From positions 1 to 64,000 of the forward strand of contig CAZDCF010000007.1 of the NCBI GenBank assembly GCA_964503895.1: a DNA stretch of 64,000 nt, read 5' to 3'. This document shows, piece after piece, positions 45,778 through 54,248 of this stretch. Numbering within the stretch: position 1 is the stretch's first letter; each line of letters opens with the position of its first letter. The stretch comes from Nitronereus sp964503895. Its GTDB lineage: Bacteria > Nitrospirota > Nitrospiria > Nitrospirales > UBA8639. The position numbers were made by a program, and so were the translations under genes. The notes beneath the pieces were generated by a model. The model had not been told where the DNA came from. It saw only the letters and a program-made list of their open reading frames with translations, and did no database searches.

Positions 45778-47024
45778 AGGCTTTTTGAGGGCATTTCAAG
45801 AACGCGGACTGGTTGACCAGGAAACAAGCGTTCATTTCCTTCAACTACGACCACCATCCCTTCTTGAATATCACCAACTACTTCAACAAAATCATCTAAA
45901 TGTAGGATGGGTTGCACCGGTATTTGCCCAACCATTCCGTCATTCACCAGAAAAACAAATTCATTCCCACCGCGAAGAACCAGTGCGTCTTTCGGAACCA
46001 CTATTCCTTCATGGGGGCGGCCGACCTGAAGCGTTACCCGCGAAACCATTCCACTTTTAATAACAAGATCCTGGTTGGAAATATCGATTTTGACGGGAAA
46101 GGTTCTCGCTACACGATCAGCCTGAGCAACCAAGGAAAAAACCTTGCCTTGGGCTATAAAACTAGGCAATCCATCAAAAGAGACCTGGGCAAGATTATCA
46201 ATTTGAATACCCTGAACGTACCGTTCCGGGAGAGGCACTTCGACTTGCACATGAGATAAATCCACGATCTCAACGATCTGACCGCCTTCTTCAACCCACT
46301 GGCCAATTTCGGTAAACTCCTCCGTAACCCAACCATCAAAAGGCGCGACTACCTGTGATTTTTTCACCTGATCTTTGACACGTCTGATTTCTGCACCCAA
46401 TTGAAAGAGACGTTCGCGCAACGCATCTTCTTCCGCTTGAGCATCGTCAAACTCCTTTTGAGTGACGAGTTCTTTATCAAAGAGGACTCGCACACGCCTG
46501 AGATCTCGTTTGGCTTGACGATATCGAGTCCGTGCTTCGCGATGCGAAGCCATGGCGGAATCCAGTTGGATATTCAAGGTCTCGGTACGTAAACGTGCTA
46601 ATAGTTGCCCTTGTTTCACATACATGCCTTCTTCAACTACAAAAGCTGAGACCAGCCCTTTGATTTCACTCGCCACGACGCTCCGCTTCCATGGCTCAAC
46701 CGTACCAACAAGGTTGACTGATTGTTGAATGGGCTGCTTCAAAACAAGTGCAACGCGCACCGGTGCCAAGGGTCTTCCAGGGGATGATGGCGCGGCTTGC
46801 TGTTCGCCACAAGAGGTGGTAAACAAGAGGAGCCCCACGCCCACAATTGAGAATATTTTGTGATGAAAGGGCTTGCTAAATATTTCTGGCCCACAGCTCA
46901 CAAAAGCCTTCGATAATGCAGATCTCGTTAATAACAGGGAATACCAAAAAAAGTTCTTCTCAGTGCAAACTTTTTTCAACAATCTCTGAAATTGAGAGGC
47001 CCTCATGGCCTGACCCATCTCCAA
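45774..47024 (-). CDS. RND efflux periplasmic adaptor (membrane fusion protein)
   Basis: Periplasmic adaptor that bridges pump and outer-membrane channel. It has up to 416 residues; a GTG at codon 42 (46901) would give a more usual lipoprotein signal ending LLLFTTSC. The lipoyl-like half-motifs frame an alpha-helical hairpin (GQLLARLRTETLNIQLD ... KKSQVVAPFDGWVTE), followed by beta-barrel and membrane-proximal domains with VPLPERYVQGI and GMVSRVTLQVGR. It begins seven bases after the TetR gene and overlaps the RND gene by four bases. Confidence 0.9.
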   Translation of the reverse strand: MEMGQAMRASQFQRLLKKVCTEKNFFWYSLLLTRSALSKAFVSCGPEIFSKPFHHKIFSIVGVGLLLFTTSCGEQQAAPSSPGRPLAPVRVALVLKQPIQQSVNLVGTVEPWKRSVVASEIKGLVSAFVVEEGMYVKQGQLLARLRTETLNIQLDSAMASHREARTRYRQAKRDLRRVRVLFDKELVTQKEFDDAQAEEDALRERLFQLGAEIRRVKDQVKKSQVVAPFDGWVTEEFTEIGQWVEEGGQIVEIVDLSHVQVEVPLPERYVQGIQIDNLAQVSFDGLPSFIAQGKVFSLVAQADRVARTFPVKIDISNQDLVIKSGMVSRVTLQVGRPHEGIVVPKDALVLRGGNEFVFLVNDGMVGQIPVQPILHLDDFVEVVGDIQEGMVVVVEGNERLFPGQPVRVLEMPSKSL

Positions 47025-47030
47025 TTTATT

Positions 47031-47681
47031 TTACACAATATGCTGAATAACACCTGTGTCGCGCTCCTTTTCAATCCCACTCAAAAATAAATTGCTGATT
47101 AGCTTACGCTTATCGACCAAAGAACCGCTCGACTTGGCTTGCAAAATCCCAACGTACATCGTGGAGTTCAACATGCCATGTAAAGCAAAAGCACCGTCCT
47201 TGGGATCGATTTTTCGAAATTCCTTGCGGCGAATTCCTTGACGGAGCAAGTCAGCCACTAAATCCACCTGAGCCATATATAGTTTCCAGACACGTTCCCC
47301 AAACGCGCTCTTGATAGTCCATTCAAATCCACTCCATTCGGATACATAAATACGGAAAAAGTCTCGGTTGCAATCAGCGTACGCAAGTTTGACTTGAATA
47401 AATGCATTGAGCTTATCACTCGAGGACTTTTCCTTGGCGATCGCTTTATCGAGCAACTCTGCCAATTCTTCTACTTTGGCCTCAACAATTGAAATATAGA
47501 TTTCCTCCTTGCTTTTGAAAAATCGATACACAGTGCCCATCGCGAATTGGGCAGCCGTGGCGATCTCCGCCATACTAGTTTTGAAAAACCCGTTCTTTGA
47601 GAACAGACACTCAGCCGCTGCAAGAATTTCTTGCCGTCGAGCCTCATACTCCCGTTGCTTGCGTTTAGTCCTAGGATCCAT
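47031..47681 (-). CDS. TetR-family transcriptional regulator
   Basis: Repressor-type regulator of 216 residues at the head of the efflux operon. The helix-turn-helix is at about 15-62 (AAECLFSKNGFFKTSMAEIA, then MGTVYRFFKSKEEIY). The ligand domain is unremarkable. Being first in the operon, it probably represses its own promoter at 47717-47745 and the pump. The frame stands with a normal ATG and no strong ribosome site. Confidence 0.93.
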   Translation of the reverse strand: MDPRTKRKQREYEARRQEILAAAECLFSKNGFFKTSMAEIATAAQFAMGTVYRFFKSKEEIYISIVEAKVEELAELLDKAIAKEKSSSDKLNAFIQVKLAYADCNRDFFRIYVSEWSGFEWTIKSAFGERVWKLYMAQVDLVADLLRQGIRRKEFRKIDPKDGAFALHGMLNSTMYVGILQAKSSGSLVDKRKLISNLFLSGIEKERDTGVIQHIV

Positions 47682-47716
47682 GATTTCTGAATAGCATCAA
47701 CAAATAGTGAAAATTA

Positions 47717-47745
47717 ATTCTATACTTTGACTGAAAATTTCACAA
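47717..47745 (-). promoter_or_regulatory. candidate promoter of the efflux operon
   Basis: Read on the minus strand, TTGTGA (47745-47740) and TAGAAT (47722-47717) are 17 bases apart, upstream of the TetR gene. AT-rich palindromic sequence (AGAATAATTATTC, 47749-47761) lies just upstream and might be an operator. Sequence-only. Confidence 0.45.
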
Positions 47746-47824
47746 GATAGAATAATTATTCATTTTTTACGTATTTTAACCTATTTGATGTATGACTTGA
47801 ACTCGTGAGGGAAAACGAATGGAA

Positions 47825-48520
47825 CTACTGGGCAGGACCTTTGGGATCGTGTGGTGACGGAAGCGCGGCAGAGGAAATTGGCACATTGTCCTCATCTTCA
47901 ACGCCATTACTCATTCCACCAGATACACCGCCAGAAACGATAAAGGCCATGACTTCGGAACTCTCGGCATCAAGAGCCCGAACTTGATCTTTTGGAAAAA
48001 CCAATAAATTCCCTGCGAAATTGTAGGACTGGGGGAAATACACGGCCACGTGATTTTCCAGCCCAAACATATCCATACTTTTTCTTGTGACAAACCCAAT
48101 GGCTTCGGCATGCCCACCGGGGACGAGAGCCACCATAACTGGTTGATCAAAACGCTTTTTTTCGCCCATGAAAGCCTCAATCAGGTCTTTCAACGAGGTA
48201 TACACTAATTTAATAAATGGAGTTCGGGTAAGAACTTTTTCCAAGGATCCGAGCGCACCCTTAAAAAAAACATTCGACGCCAGACGACCAGCCAGAGTGA
48301 TCAGGATGATGGTAATCAAAAAGCCAAGGCCTGGAATTGGGATATTTAACCATCCATCAATCACCTCAAAAACCGTTAAGACCACCATGATGGTTACAAA
48401 AACCGGAACAAGGAGAAATAGCCCTTCAAAAAAATTTCGGGTTAATTCATTCATGTCCCACCGTCTTGGAACTGCTTCGTTTTTAATGGACGTAAGAACT
48501 TCTTTCCAATCAACCGGCAT
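47825..48520 (-). CDS. DUF502-family membrane protein
   Basis: Inner-membrane protein of the DUF502 family, about 231 residues. Two hydrophobic helices (FFEGLFLLVPVFVTIMVVLTVFE and PGLGFLITIILITLAGRLAS) are followed by the conserved TPFIKLVYTSLKDLIEAF and VALVPGGHAEAIGFVT. Function is unknown in the family. The start is uncertain: ATG at 48520 is used; the frame is open to 48565 and an internal ATG near 48453 is also possible. The C-terminus is Ser/Pro/Asp-rich. Confidence 0.8.
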   Translation of the reverse strand: MPVDWKEVLTSIKNEAVPRRWDMNELTRNFFEGLFLLVPVFVTIMVVLTVFEVIDGWLNIPIPGLGFLITIILITLAGRLASNVFFKGALGSLEKVLTRTPFIKLVYTSLKDLIEAFMGEKKRFDQPVMVALVPGGHAEAIGFVTRKSMDMFGLENHVAVYFPQSYNFAGNLLVFPKDQVRALDAESSEVMAFIVSGGVSGGMSNGVEDEDNVPISSAALPSPHDPKGPAQ

Positions 48521-48900
48521 AGGTATGGGCTTTCTTAAGAGATTGCTGCTACAAAGAGTTCTCAATATTCATCGAATAAGCTCTGCCGATTCTTGACTCT
48601 ACCTGCAAAGCGGGTTTGAGACAAGTGCAGGTTGTGGATGAACGGGCAAATGAGTCTGTTGAATAGTACATGCCAGGAGCGCGCAACTGCGCCAGGGCAT
48701 ACACCCATCATCAGTAGGAAAGAATACCCAAGAAAGTCCGCCCAACAAGGCCGTAGTTTTCTAGCACGCGGAGCCTATATGTCATACGTAAGCGATAACA
48801 ATACTGGGGAGTTTTTTAACATTCTCTGAATTTGACACGAAAGACCTAAAGCCGTCACATTAAAGCTGAGAAAAGATAGAACCAAAGAAAGAGATCCGTA
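48521..48900. other. intergenic region, no gene called
   Basis: 380 bases between divergent genes. An open frame at 48632-48829 (65 codons) has no ribosome site or recognisable sequence, and a TTGACA at about 48833 has no clear -10 partner. Nothing else could be supported. Confidence 0.5.
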
Positions 48901-49170
48901 ATGGCAGAAGAACAACCTCAAGGAAAACAGGCAAACACCCCACCCACGGCAAAGGCTTCTGTTGAAACAGAAATCCTTAATGTCAACATCGAGCGCGAAG
49001 GCCAGGAAGTCAGCGCAAAGTGGGGATTGCACCCAAGTTTGAAGAAAGAGTTAACGCCAGATGAATGGAAAGAACTCACGGATGTGATGGGGAAAGTCAC
49101 AGATATTGTTGGCAAACGCTTCGCTGAAATCCTAGCCCGAGGCCAAAAGGAAGCCGGCGGAACGGCATAA
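48901..49170 (+). CDS. small acidic hypothetical protein
   Basis: Not recognised. An 89-residue soluble protein with a Gln/Pro/Thr-rich N-terminus (about 1-22) and a helical, charged C-terminal half (HPSLKKELTPDEWKELTDVM, then FAEILARGQKEAGG). No signal peptide or membrane helix. AAAGAGA lies about eight bases before the ATG. The helix-rich end suggests a small regulator or structural protein, without further evidence. Confidence 0.55.
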   Translation: MAEEQPQGKQANTPPTAKASVETEILNVNIEREGQEVSAKWGLHPSLKKELTPDEWKELTDVMGKVTDIVGKRFAEILARGQKEAGGTA

Positions 49171-49257
49171 ATCAAATAGCTCCTTGCCTATAAATTCTTG
49201 CTGCACACATCCGTTTTCCCAAAACTAACTATTGAATCCCGAATAGTAGTAAGTGAA

Positions 49258-49596
49258 TCAGGCATTGCTCGAATACACACGATCGGCTTTGGCGGCAAAA
49301 AAGAAATCGCTTTCCGTCAGCCCTTGAATTTTATGGGTCCAAATTTCCACCTTGCATTTTCCCCAAGCTAAATGCAGGTCGGGATGATGGCCTTGCTCTT
49401 CGGCAATGACTCCGACTTTATTCACAAAGTCTAATGCCCCGGCAAAATTTTTGAAGGAATATTCACGCTCAAGATGCCCCTCGGAATTGAACGCCCAACC
49501 CTGGTCCAATTGCTCAAGTAACCCACGCGCCTTCTCCGGTTCAACAGGTGGCACCCCACCCCGACATGGTATACACTGATTATCAGCCAAACTCAT
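49258..49596 (-). CDS. phhB: pterin-4a-carbinolamine dehydratase
   Basis: Dehydratase of the PCD/DCoH family that recycles pterin carbinolamine; bacterial members also occur without phenylalanine hydroxylase. The start at 49596 is set by AAGGAG eight bases upstream, giving 112 residues, the family length. The signature is EQGHHPDLHLAWGKCKVEIW, with the catalytic His pair. An extra short Cys-containing N-terminus (NQCIPCRGG) is seen in many bacterial homologues. No aromatic-amino-acid gene is adjacent. Confidence 0.9.
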   Translation of the reverse strand: MSLADNQCIPCRGGVPPVEPEKARGLLEQLDQGWAFNSEGHLEREYSFKNFAGALDFVNKVGVIAEEQGHHPDLHLAWGKCKVEIWTHKIQGLTESDFFFAAKADRVYSSNA

Positions 49597-49781
49597 ACAT
49601 TTCTCCTTGGCAAATTGTAAAACGTAAAATTTTTCTCTCCTTCGTAATAAGGAGATTAGGGAAGTAGGACTTCTCCTTGAGAAGGAATTATAGACTTCCA
49701 AAAACCTGATGCACAAATCTCTTGCTTGAGGGGCAGGAAGTTTAGGCTAGAAAATAGCTTTTGGCTATTGAAACTGAAAAT

Positions 49782-49810
49782 AAAAAAGCCGCATTGATGG
49801 CGGCTTTTTT
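49782..49810 (-). terminator. intrinsic terminator of ssrA
   Basis: AAAAAAGCCGC (49782-49792), loop ATTGATG, then GCGGCTTTTTT (49800-49810): a perfect 11-base arm with A/T runs on both sides, so it can act in both directions. It lies about 40 bases downstream of the tmRNA 3' end. Confidence 0.9.
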
Positions 49811-49850
49811 ATTTTCATTGTCCTTTATCAGACTTACTCGGACAATAAAT

Positions 49851-50203
49851 TGGTGGAGGTGGCGGGATTTGAACCCGCGTCCGAAGACATTCAGCACAAC
49901 GGTCCTACGTGCGTAGTCAATGTTTTAAGATTCGTGTGCATCCACGCCCACTGACCGGCTTAGAACGCCCACTAGCCCAGTAAGGTCTCGTCCGCAGCCG
50001 CTGGAGCACCAGCCTTGGACCAGCCTGCTAAGGTTGCGCCTCTTCCACGCTCGCAGACAAAGAATGGAGAGACGTCGCAGTCAATTAAGCTGCGAGAGCC
50101 AATGGTTCGTTGGCAATTGTGTTTTTCCCGAAGGTTTAACGAGACTCCGAGAGCTCGACACGCACCGTTGACTTCCTGTTCCCCGTCGAAGCCAGTCACC
50201 CCC
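49851..50203 (-). ncRNA. ssrA: transfer-messenger RNA
   Basis: On the minus strand the 5' end is GGGGGTGACTGGCTTCGACG and the 3' end GGTTCAAATCCCGCCACCTC with encoded CCA; GGGGGTG pairs with CACCTCC as the tRNA-like acceptor. The tag frame (50114-50085) encodes ANEPLALAA and stop TAA. About 353 bases, a one-piece tmRNA. ClpXP, which degrades tagged proteins, is encoded at 22-24 kb. Confidence 0.96.
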
Positions 50204-50404
50204 TTATTTTGGATTATCTGTTTCAACGCTATATTGTCTTTACTATATCCTAACCCTTGCCCATTCGCTAGGGGCCCTGATTTGTATGAGATGGTCAGAC
50301 TTTCGCGGACGTTTCCCAAAAGTCCTAGTTCCTGTTTTTTATTTTTGTGATTATCGAGGGAATAGCCGAGTTAAAATTGTCGACCCCTGCCTAAGATCTC
50401 GCCT

Positions 50405-52264
50405 TCAGATCGAAAATTGAAAGGCAGGTTGATTGCCGATAGCTTCGGCGAGGATGCCTTTTCGTTTGAGCGTTTTAAGAATTTCATGGGCTGAAGCCGT
50501 AAAATCCTCTGGACCAGTAAACGATAGGTCGGATTTCGACAAGAGATCATCCTTCTTTTTGCCCATATGTACGGTCAACACAGTTGCGGGATACACTAAC
50601 GTGCGTATGGCTTCAATTGATTGGTCAGCCGGAAGATTAAACGAATTCGTAGTTGAAATAACCAGTAAGCCTGTATCGACAAGCAGCCTCGCGACCTCCC
50701 CATAGCGGCGCACAATTTCCATCGCCTCTTCTTCGGATAAATCCGCGTCAAGGCCAAGGCGGAGATTTTCCGCATCCAGCATGTAAGCATGCCGCCCTTC
50801 GGCTACCAATACTGACTCGAGTTTTTTAGCCAGGAATGTTTTGCTGGTTGTATCCGGTCCTACCAAGAGCACTAATGCAGCGCGATGGCCGTAATGTTTG
50901 GCTCGATCAGCCAAATTGACATCACCTTGAACCCAGGCAAAATCCCGTTTCCTAGCCTCCACTCGAAGATTTTCCTCACGGTCCTCCACCATCTCTGTAA
51001 TGATGCCGCCACCCGATACATCATAATTATCCACAAGCACAAAACGTCCGGAAGTTTCGAAATCAGTGTAGAGATCAAAGGCAATAGGCGCCTTGGCCTG
51101 AATCGTAATGTCGGCCACCTCGTTCCGTCGAACGGAGGCTTTAGTGTCTTGACTATCCAGGGAAAGATCATTGGCATCCACAATCCGGTGGATGGCCGCA
51201 ACTTGGCACTCCACTTCGCGAGTCCCTAACCGAACAAGATACGATTTTTTCATTTCCAGGGGACGTTGACCAAGCCAGAAAAGATTGGCCCGAAAGGACG
51301 TTGACACCAAGGGAATAGAACCCTCATGACTGACGATCTCTCCACGTTCAACAAAGATTTGTTCATCAAGGGTAATCCCTACTGACTGTCCAGCATGGGC
51401 TTGGGTGGGGGGGGATTCGATATTAAAGGTTTCGACGGTTTGAACGACAGCGGTTTTGTTCGAAGGGGAAAAGATTACCTGATCTCCAACTTTAAGGCTC
51501 CCAGCTGTAATACGTCCCGCTAAAACGCGACGAGCATCAAATTTATATACGTCTTGAAGCGGAAACCGAAGAGGCTGTTCTTCATGTTCGGACTCCGAAG
51601 AAAATTTGGCTAAAGAATCTAGTACAGTCGGACCTGTGTACCAGGACAAGTTCGAACTGACCTTGGCAATATTATCCCCGAGCTTAGCACTCGCGGGAAT
51701 CACGAATTGAGGAGTGACATTGAGTTGCGAAAGAAATTCTCGATACTCTTTTTCAATACCATCGAATGTATCTTGCCTGTAACCGACGAGGTCCATTTTG
51801 TTCACAACTACTGTGACCTGCTTCACTCCCAGCATAGATAACAACAAGCCATGTCTTTTGGATTGATCTCTCACGCCTTCTAATGCGTCAATGATCAACA
51901 GGGCGGATTCTGCACGCGCGGCGCCGGAAATCATGTTTTTCAAAAATTCTTTATGGCCAGGGGCATCAATGATGATATACTGTCGCCCCGCCCATCGGAA
52001 GAAGGTCCGAGCTGTATCAATAGTAATTCCTTGTTCCTGTTCTTCTAAAAACGCATCGAATAAAAAGGCGTACTCAAATTCTTTGCCTTGTTGTTTGCAG
52101 ATGGCTTGAATTTTTTCGACCTTACCTTCAGGCAAAGTTCCGGTATCGGCATACAATCGACCAAGCAATGTGGACTTGCCATGATCAACATGGCCCACAA
52201 TCACGATATTCATCCGATCTCGGATATCAACGTGTTCTTGTGATTCAATATTACATGTAGCCAT
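50405..52264 (-). CDS. cysN: sulfate adenylyltransferase GTPase subunit fused to a degenerate APS-kinase domain (CysN-CysC type)
   Basis: CysN-like GTPase that powers ATP sulfurylase with CysD. The start at 52264 gives 619 residues and lies 14 bases inside cysD. G motifs: GHVDHGKS (24-31), DAPGH and VNKMD; CysN proteins usually have DD in G1, so this resembles the EF-Tu style. Residues about 461-619 are CysC-like, but the P-loop reads GPDTTSKT (469-476) with Ser where Gly belongs, and the usual D-G-D-N-x-R motif is DAENLRLGL. The kinase domain is probably inactive. Sulfate activation to APS is expected; PAPS is not. Confidence 0.85.
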   Translation of the reverse strand: MATCNIESQEHVDIRDRMNIVIVGHVDHGKSTLLGRLYADTGTLPEGKVEKIQAICKQQGKEFEYAFLFDAFLEEQEQGITIDTARTFFRWAGRQYIIIDAPGHKEFLKNMISGAARAESALLIIDALEGVRDQSKRHGLLLSMLGVKQVTVVVNKMDLVGYRQDTFDGIEKEYREFLSQLNVTPQFVIPASAKLGDNIAKVSSNLSWYTGPTVLDSLAKFSSESEHEEQPLRFPLQDVYKFDARRVLAGRITAGSLKVGDQVIFSPSNKTAVVQTVETFNIESPPTQAHAGQSVGITLDEQIFVERGEIVSHEGSIPLVSTSFRANLFWLGQRPLEMKKSYLVRLGTREVECQVAAIHRIVDANDLSLDSQDTKASVRRNEVADITIQAKAPIAFDLYTDFETSGRFVLVDNYDVSGGGIITEMVEDREENLRVEARKRDFAWVQGDVNLADRAKHYGHRAALVLLVGPDTTSKTFLAKKLESVLVAEGRHAYMLDAENLRLGLDADLSEEEAMEIVRRYGEVARLLVDTGLLVISTTNSFNLPADQSIEAIRTLVYPATVLTVHMGKKKDDLLSKSDLSFTGPEDFTASAHEILKTLKRKGILAEAIGNQPAFQFSI

Positions 52265-53048
52265 CTTTTCGCAGTAACTCCATTCCTCGGCCTTCATCCT
52301 GTGCGCGACCTGATCGTTCCGCCACCGTCGTGGCGCGTAATTCTTCAATGATCTCATCCACTGTAGAGGCCGTTGATTCAATTGGCATGGTGCAGGGCGC
52401 ACACCCTAGGCTTCGATAACGCTTGCCATCACCTTTATTGAGATACAGATCCATAAATGGGATATTTTCAAGTTTGATGTATTCCCAAATATTAATTTCT
52501 GTCCAATCCAACAGCGGATGTACGCGAATATGCGTCCCAGGCGGGAAAGAGGTTTTGAATTGGTCCCACAATTCAGGTGGCTGGTCTCGAAAATCCCAAT
52601 CATTGTTTTTGTCCCGTGGAGAAAAATATCGTTCCTTGGCTCTGGTTCCTTCTTCATCCGCACGAACTCCGAGAATAATGCCTGTATAACCTTTTTCCTC
52701 TAATAATAATTTTAGGCCATTGGTTTTGAGCGCCGTGCAACATTCTACTCGGCCCCGCTCATGGTTCATCCCTTCAGCCAACGCTTTTTTGTTTTGCCCA
52801 ACTACTAAATCAAGTCGCCATTCCCGTGCCAATCGATCACGATATTCAATCATTGACGGAATTTTATAACTGGTATCCACATGCAACAACGGAAAGGGAA
52901 CGTGTCCCAAAAACGCTTTGCGTGCGAGCCAGAGCAACACTGTAGAGTCCTTACCCATAGACCACAGCATGCCAAGATTATCAAAGTGTTTATATGCTTC
53001 TCGAAGGATATATACACTTTGATCCTCGAGTTGACGAAGATGTTTCAT
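52251..53048 (-). CDS. cysD: sulfate adenylyltransferase subunit 2
   Basis: PP-loop ATP sulfurylase catalytic subunit, which forms APS from sulfate and ATP together with CysN. It has 265 residues, shorter than the usual 300. The pyrophosphate motif is SMGKDST, and later RSLGCAPCTMPI and the C-terminal GRAQDEGR are characteristic. It overlaps the preceding TrpD2-like gene by four bases and cysN by 14, so all three are coupled. Confidence 0.94.
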   Translation of the reverse strand: MKHLRQLEDQSVYILREAYKHFDNLGMLWSMGKDSTVLLWLARKAFLGHVPFPLLHVDTSYKIPSMIEYRDRLAREWRLDLVVGQNKKALAEGMNHERGRVECCTALKTNGLKLLLEEKGYTGIILGVRADEEGTRAKERYFSPRDKNNDWDFRDQPPELWDQFKTSFPPGTHIRVHPLLDWTEINIWEYIKLENIPFMDLYLNKGDGKRYRSLGCAPCTMPIESTASTVDEIIEELRATTVAERSGRAQDEGRGMELLRKDGYM

Positions 53049-54148
53049 GCGTGGGCAACCTTTTTTACGGGAGAAACGTTCGCTGGAGCGAAAGCCACCT
53101 TCGCTAGTTCATTGAGCTTTTGAGCTGCGACACCCGATTCAAGGGTTTGCTGGGCCAAAGGAACAGCTGTGGCAATGGATTGAGTTTCTCCCGCCGCATA
53201 GAGGAACATCGCGGCATTGTAAATAGCCCAATCCCGAAGCCGGCCTTTGATTTGGTTATGCAAAATCTTCGTAATAAGGGACGCTTCCTGTTCAGGAAGT
53301 GACACAGTAGAGGACGGCTTAGGAATCGCCATATTTTGGAAAGATCCCAACGGCAACTGAAAGTCCTGCGGTTTCAAATGCACGGGAACCACATGATCAT
53401 CTCTGAGCTCTCGCATGAGAGCTGGTGCGGAAATGGAAAGTTCTGGAAAACCTTCAACCCCTTGAAAGATCAACAACCGATGTCCGCCTAGTATGGAAAC
53501 CGCTTCTGGGATCTTCTCTAAATAAGGAGGATGGGCGACGCCAATGACTTGGGAGCGCGCGCGCGTCGGATTCAGCAAACGTGCTACTTGATGAAAAAGA
53601 TTTTGCGCGCCAAGTTCGTCACGCAATTCCAAGAAACGGGCCAACGGCGGATGATAAAGCGCCATATCTAAGTAGACAAAACCCAAATCCCGAAGAGCAT
53701 CGGTCAAGTCTTGACCTTGGAAATTCGTGGGGATACCTAATGACCCAAGGACTCGGGAAAGGTCAGAAGCCGACGAAGGATGCTCAATGCTATGCATACA
53801 AATTTTTGCACCTGCTGCTGCAGCCAATATGGCTGCCGCGAGGCACACATGTATAGTGTTGTGCTTCTCTCCATAAGCCGGAACATCCACCACGTTCCAA
53901 TCTCCTGGCGTGCTAAGGGGTGCCATATAATTCCGAGTGGCAGCGGCAAATGCTGCTAATTCAGAGACCGCTTCCAGTTTAATTCGCATTGCCATAAGAA
54001 AGGCACCGATCTGATGACCAGTAGCTTTTCCTTCCATCATAAGTTGAAGCGCTTGCTTGGCCTCCTCCCAAGTTAGATCTCTAACACCTCGTTGACCTTT
54101 GCCAATTTTCGTAATTAAGTTATGCATGTTCTGGCGCAGTTTTTTCAT
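53045..54148 (-). CDS. TrpD2/YbiB-like glycosyltransferase-fold protein
   Basis: A 367-residue protein of the anthranilate phosphoribosyltransferase superfamily (nucleoside phosphorylase fold). The N-terminal helical domain is recognisable (DLTWEEAKQALQLMMEGKAT), and the central region has the GTKHN-type loop in altered form (AYGEKHNTIHVCLAAAILAAAAG). It is TrpD2/YbiB-like rather than true TrpD: the substrate-loop residues differ, and E. coli YbiB binds nucleic acid. It overlaps cysD by four bases inside the sulfate operon, which is unusual. No tryptophan genes are near. Confidence 0.75.
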   Translation of the reverse strand: MKKLRQNMHNLITKIGKGQRGVRDLTWEEAKQALQLMMEGKATGHQIGAFLMAMRIKLEAVSELAAFAAATRNYMAPLSTPGDWNVVDVPAYGEKHNTIHVCLAAAILAAAAGAKICMHSIEHPSSASDLSRVLGSLGIPTNFQGQDLTDALRDLGFVYLDMALYHPPLARFLELRDELGAQNLFHQVARLLNPTRARSQVIGVAHPPYLEKIPEAVSILGGHRLLIFQGVEGFPELSISAPALMRELRDDHVVPVHLKPQDFQLPLGSFQNMAIPKPSSTVSLPEQEASLITKILHNQIKGRLRDWAIYNAAMFLYAAGETQSIATAVPLAQQTLESGVAAQKLNELAKVAFAPANVSPVKKVAHA

Positions 54149-54149
54149 T

Positions 54150-54248
54150 TAGTTCGAAACCCGAATATCGAAATCTGAAACAAATGGAGAAAAGCCGGTG
54201 GAAATTCGATTTTTTGATTAGTTCCGATATTTTGAATTTATAAATTTT
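54150..54248. repeat. AT-rich near-palindromic spacer between cysH and trpD2-like gene
   Basis: Two stretches mirror each other loosely: TTCGAAACCCGAATATCGAAA near the left and TCCGATATTTTGAA near the right. It resembles short intergenic repeats with TTCGAAA/TTTCGAA cores. No gene; it may form an mRNA structure between cysH and the next gene. Confidence 0.3.

Noticed and set aside
48632..48829. 65-codon open frame in the gap before 48901
   Set aside because: No ribosome site, unusual composition for this genome and no family likeness; two ATG codons in a row at the start do not help.
53548..53572. GC-alternating tract in the TrpD2-like gene as a Z-DNA or recombination site
   Set aside because: About six GC steps inside a coding frame, explained by Arg/Ala codons; too short to claim a function.
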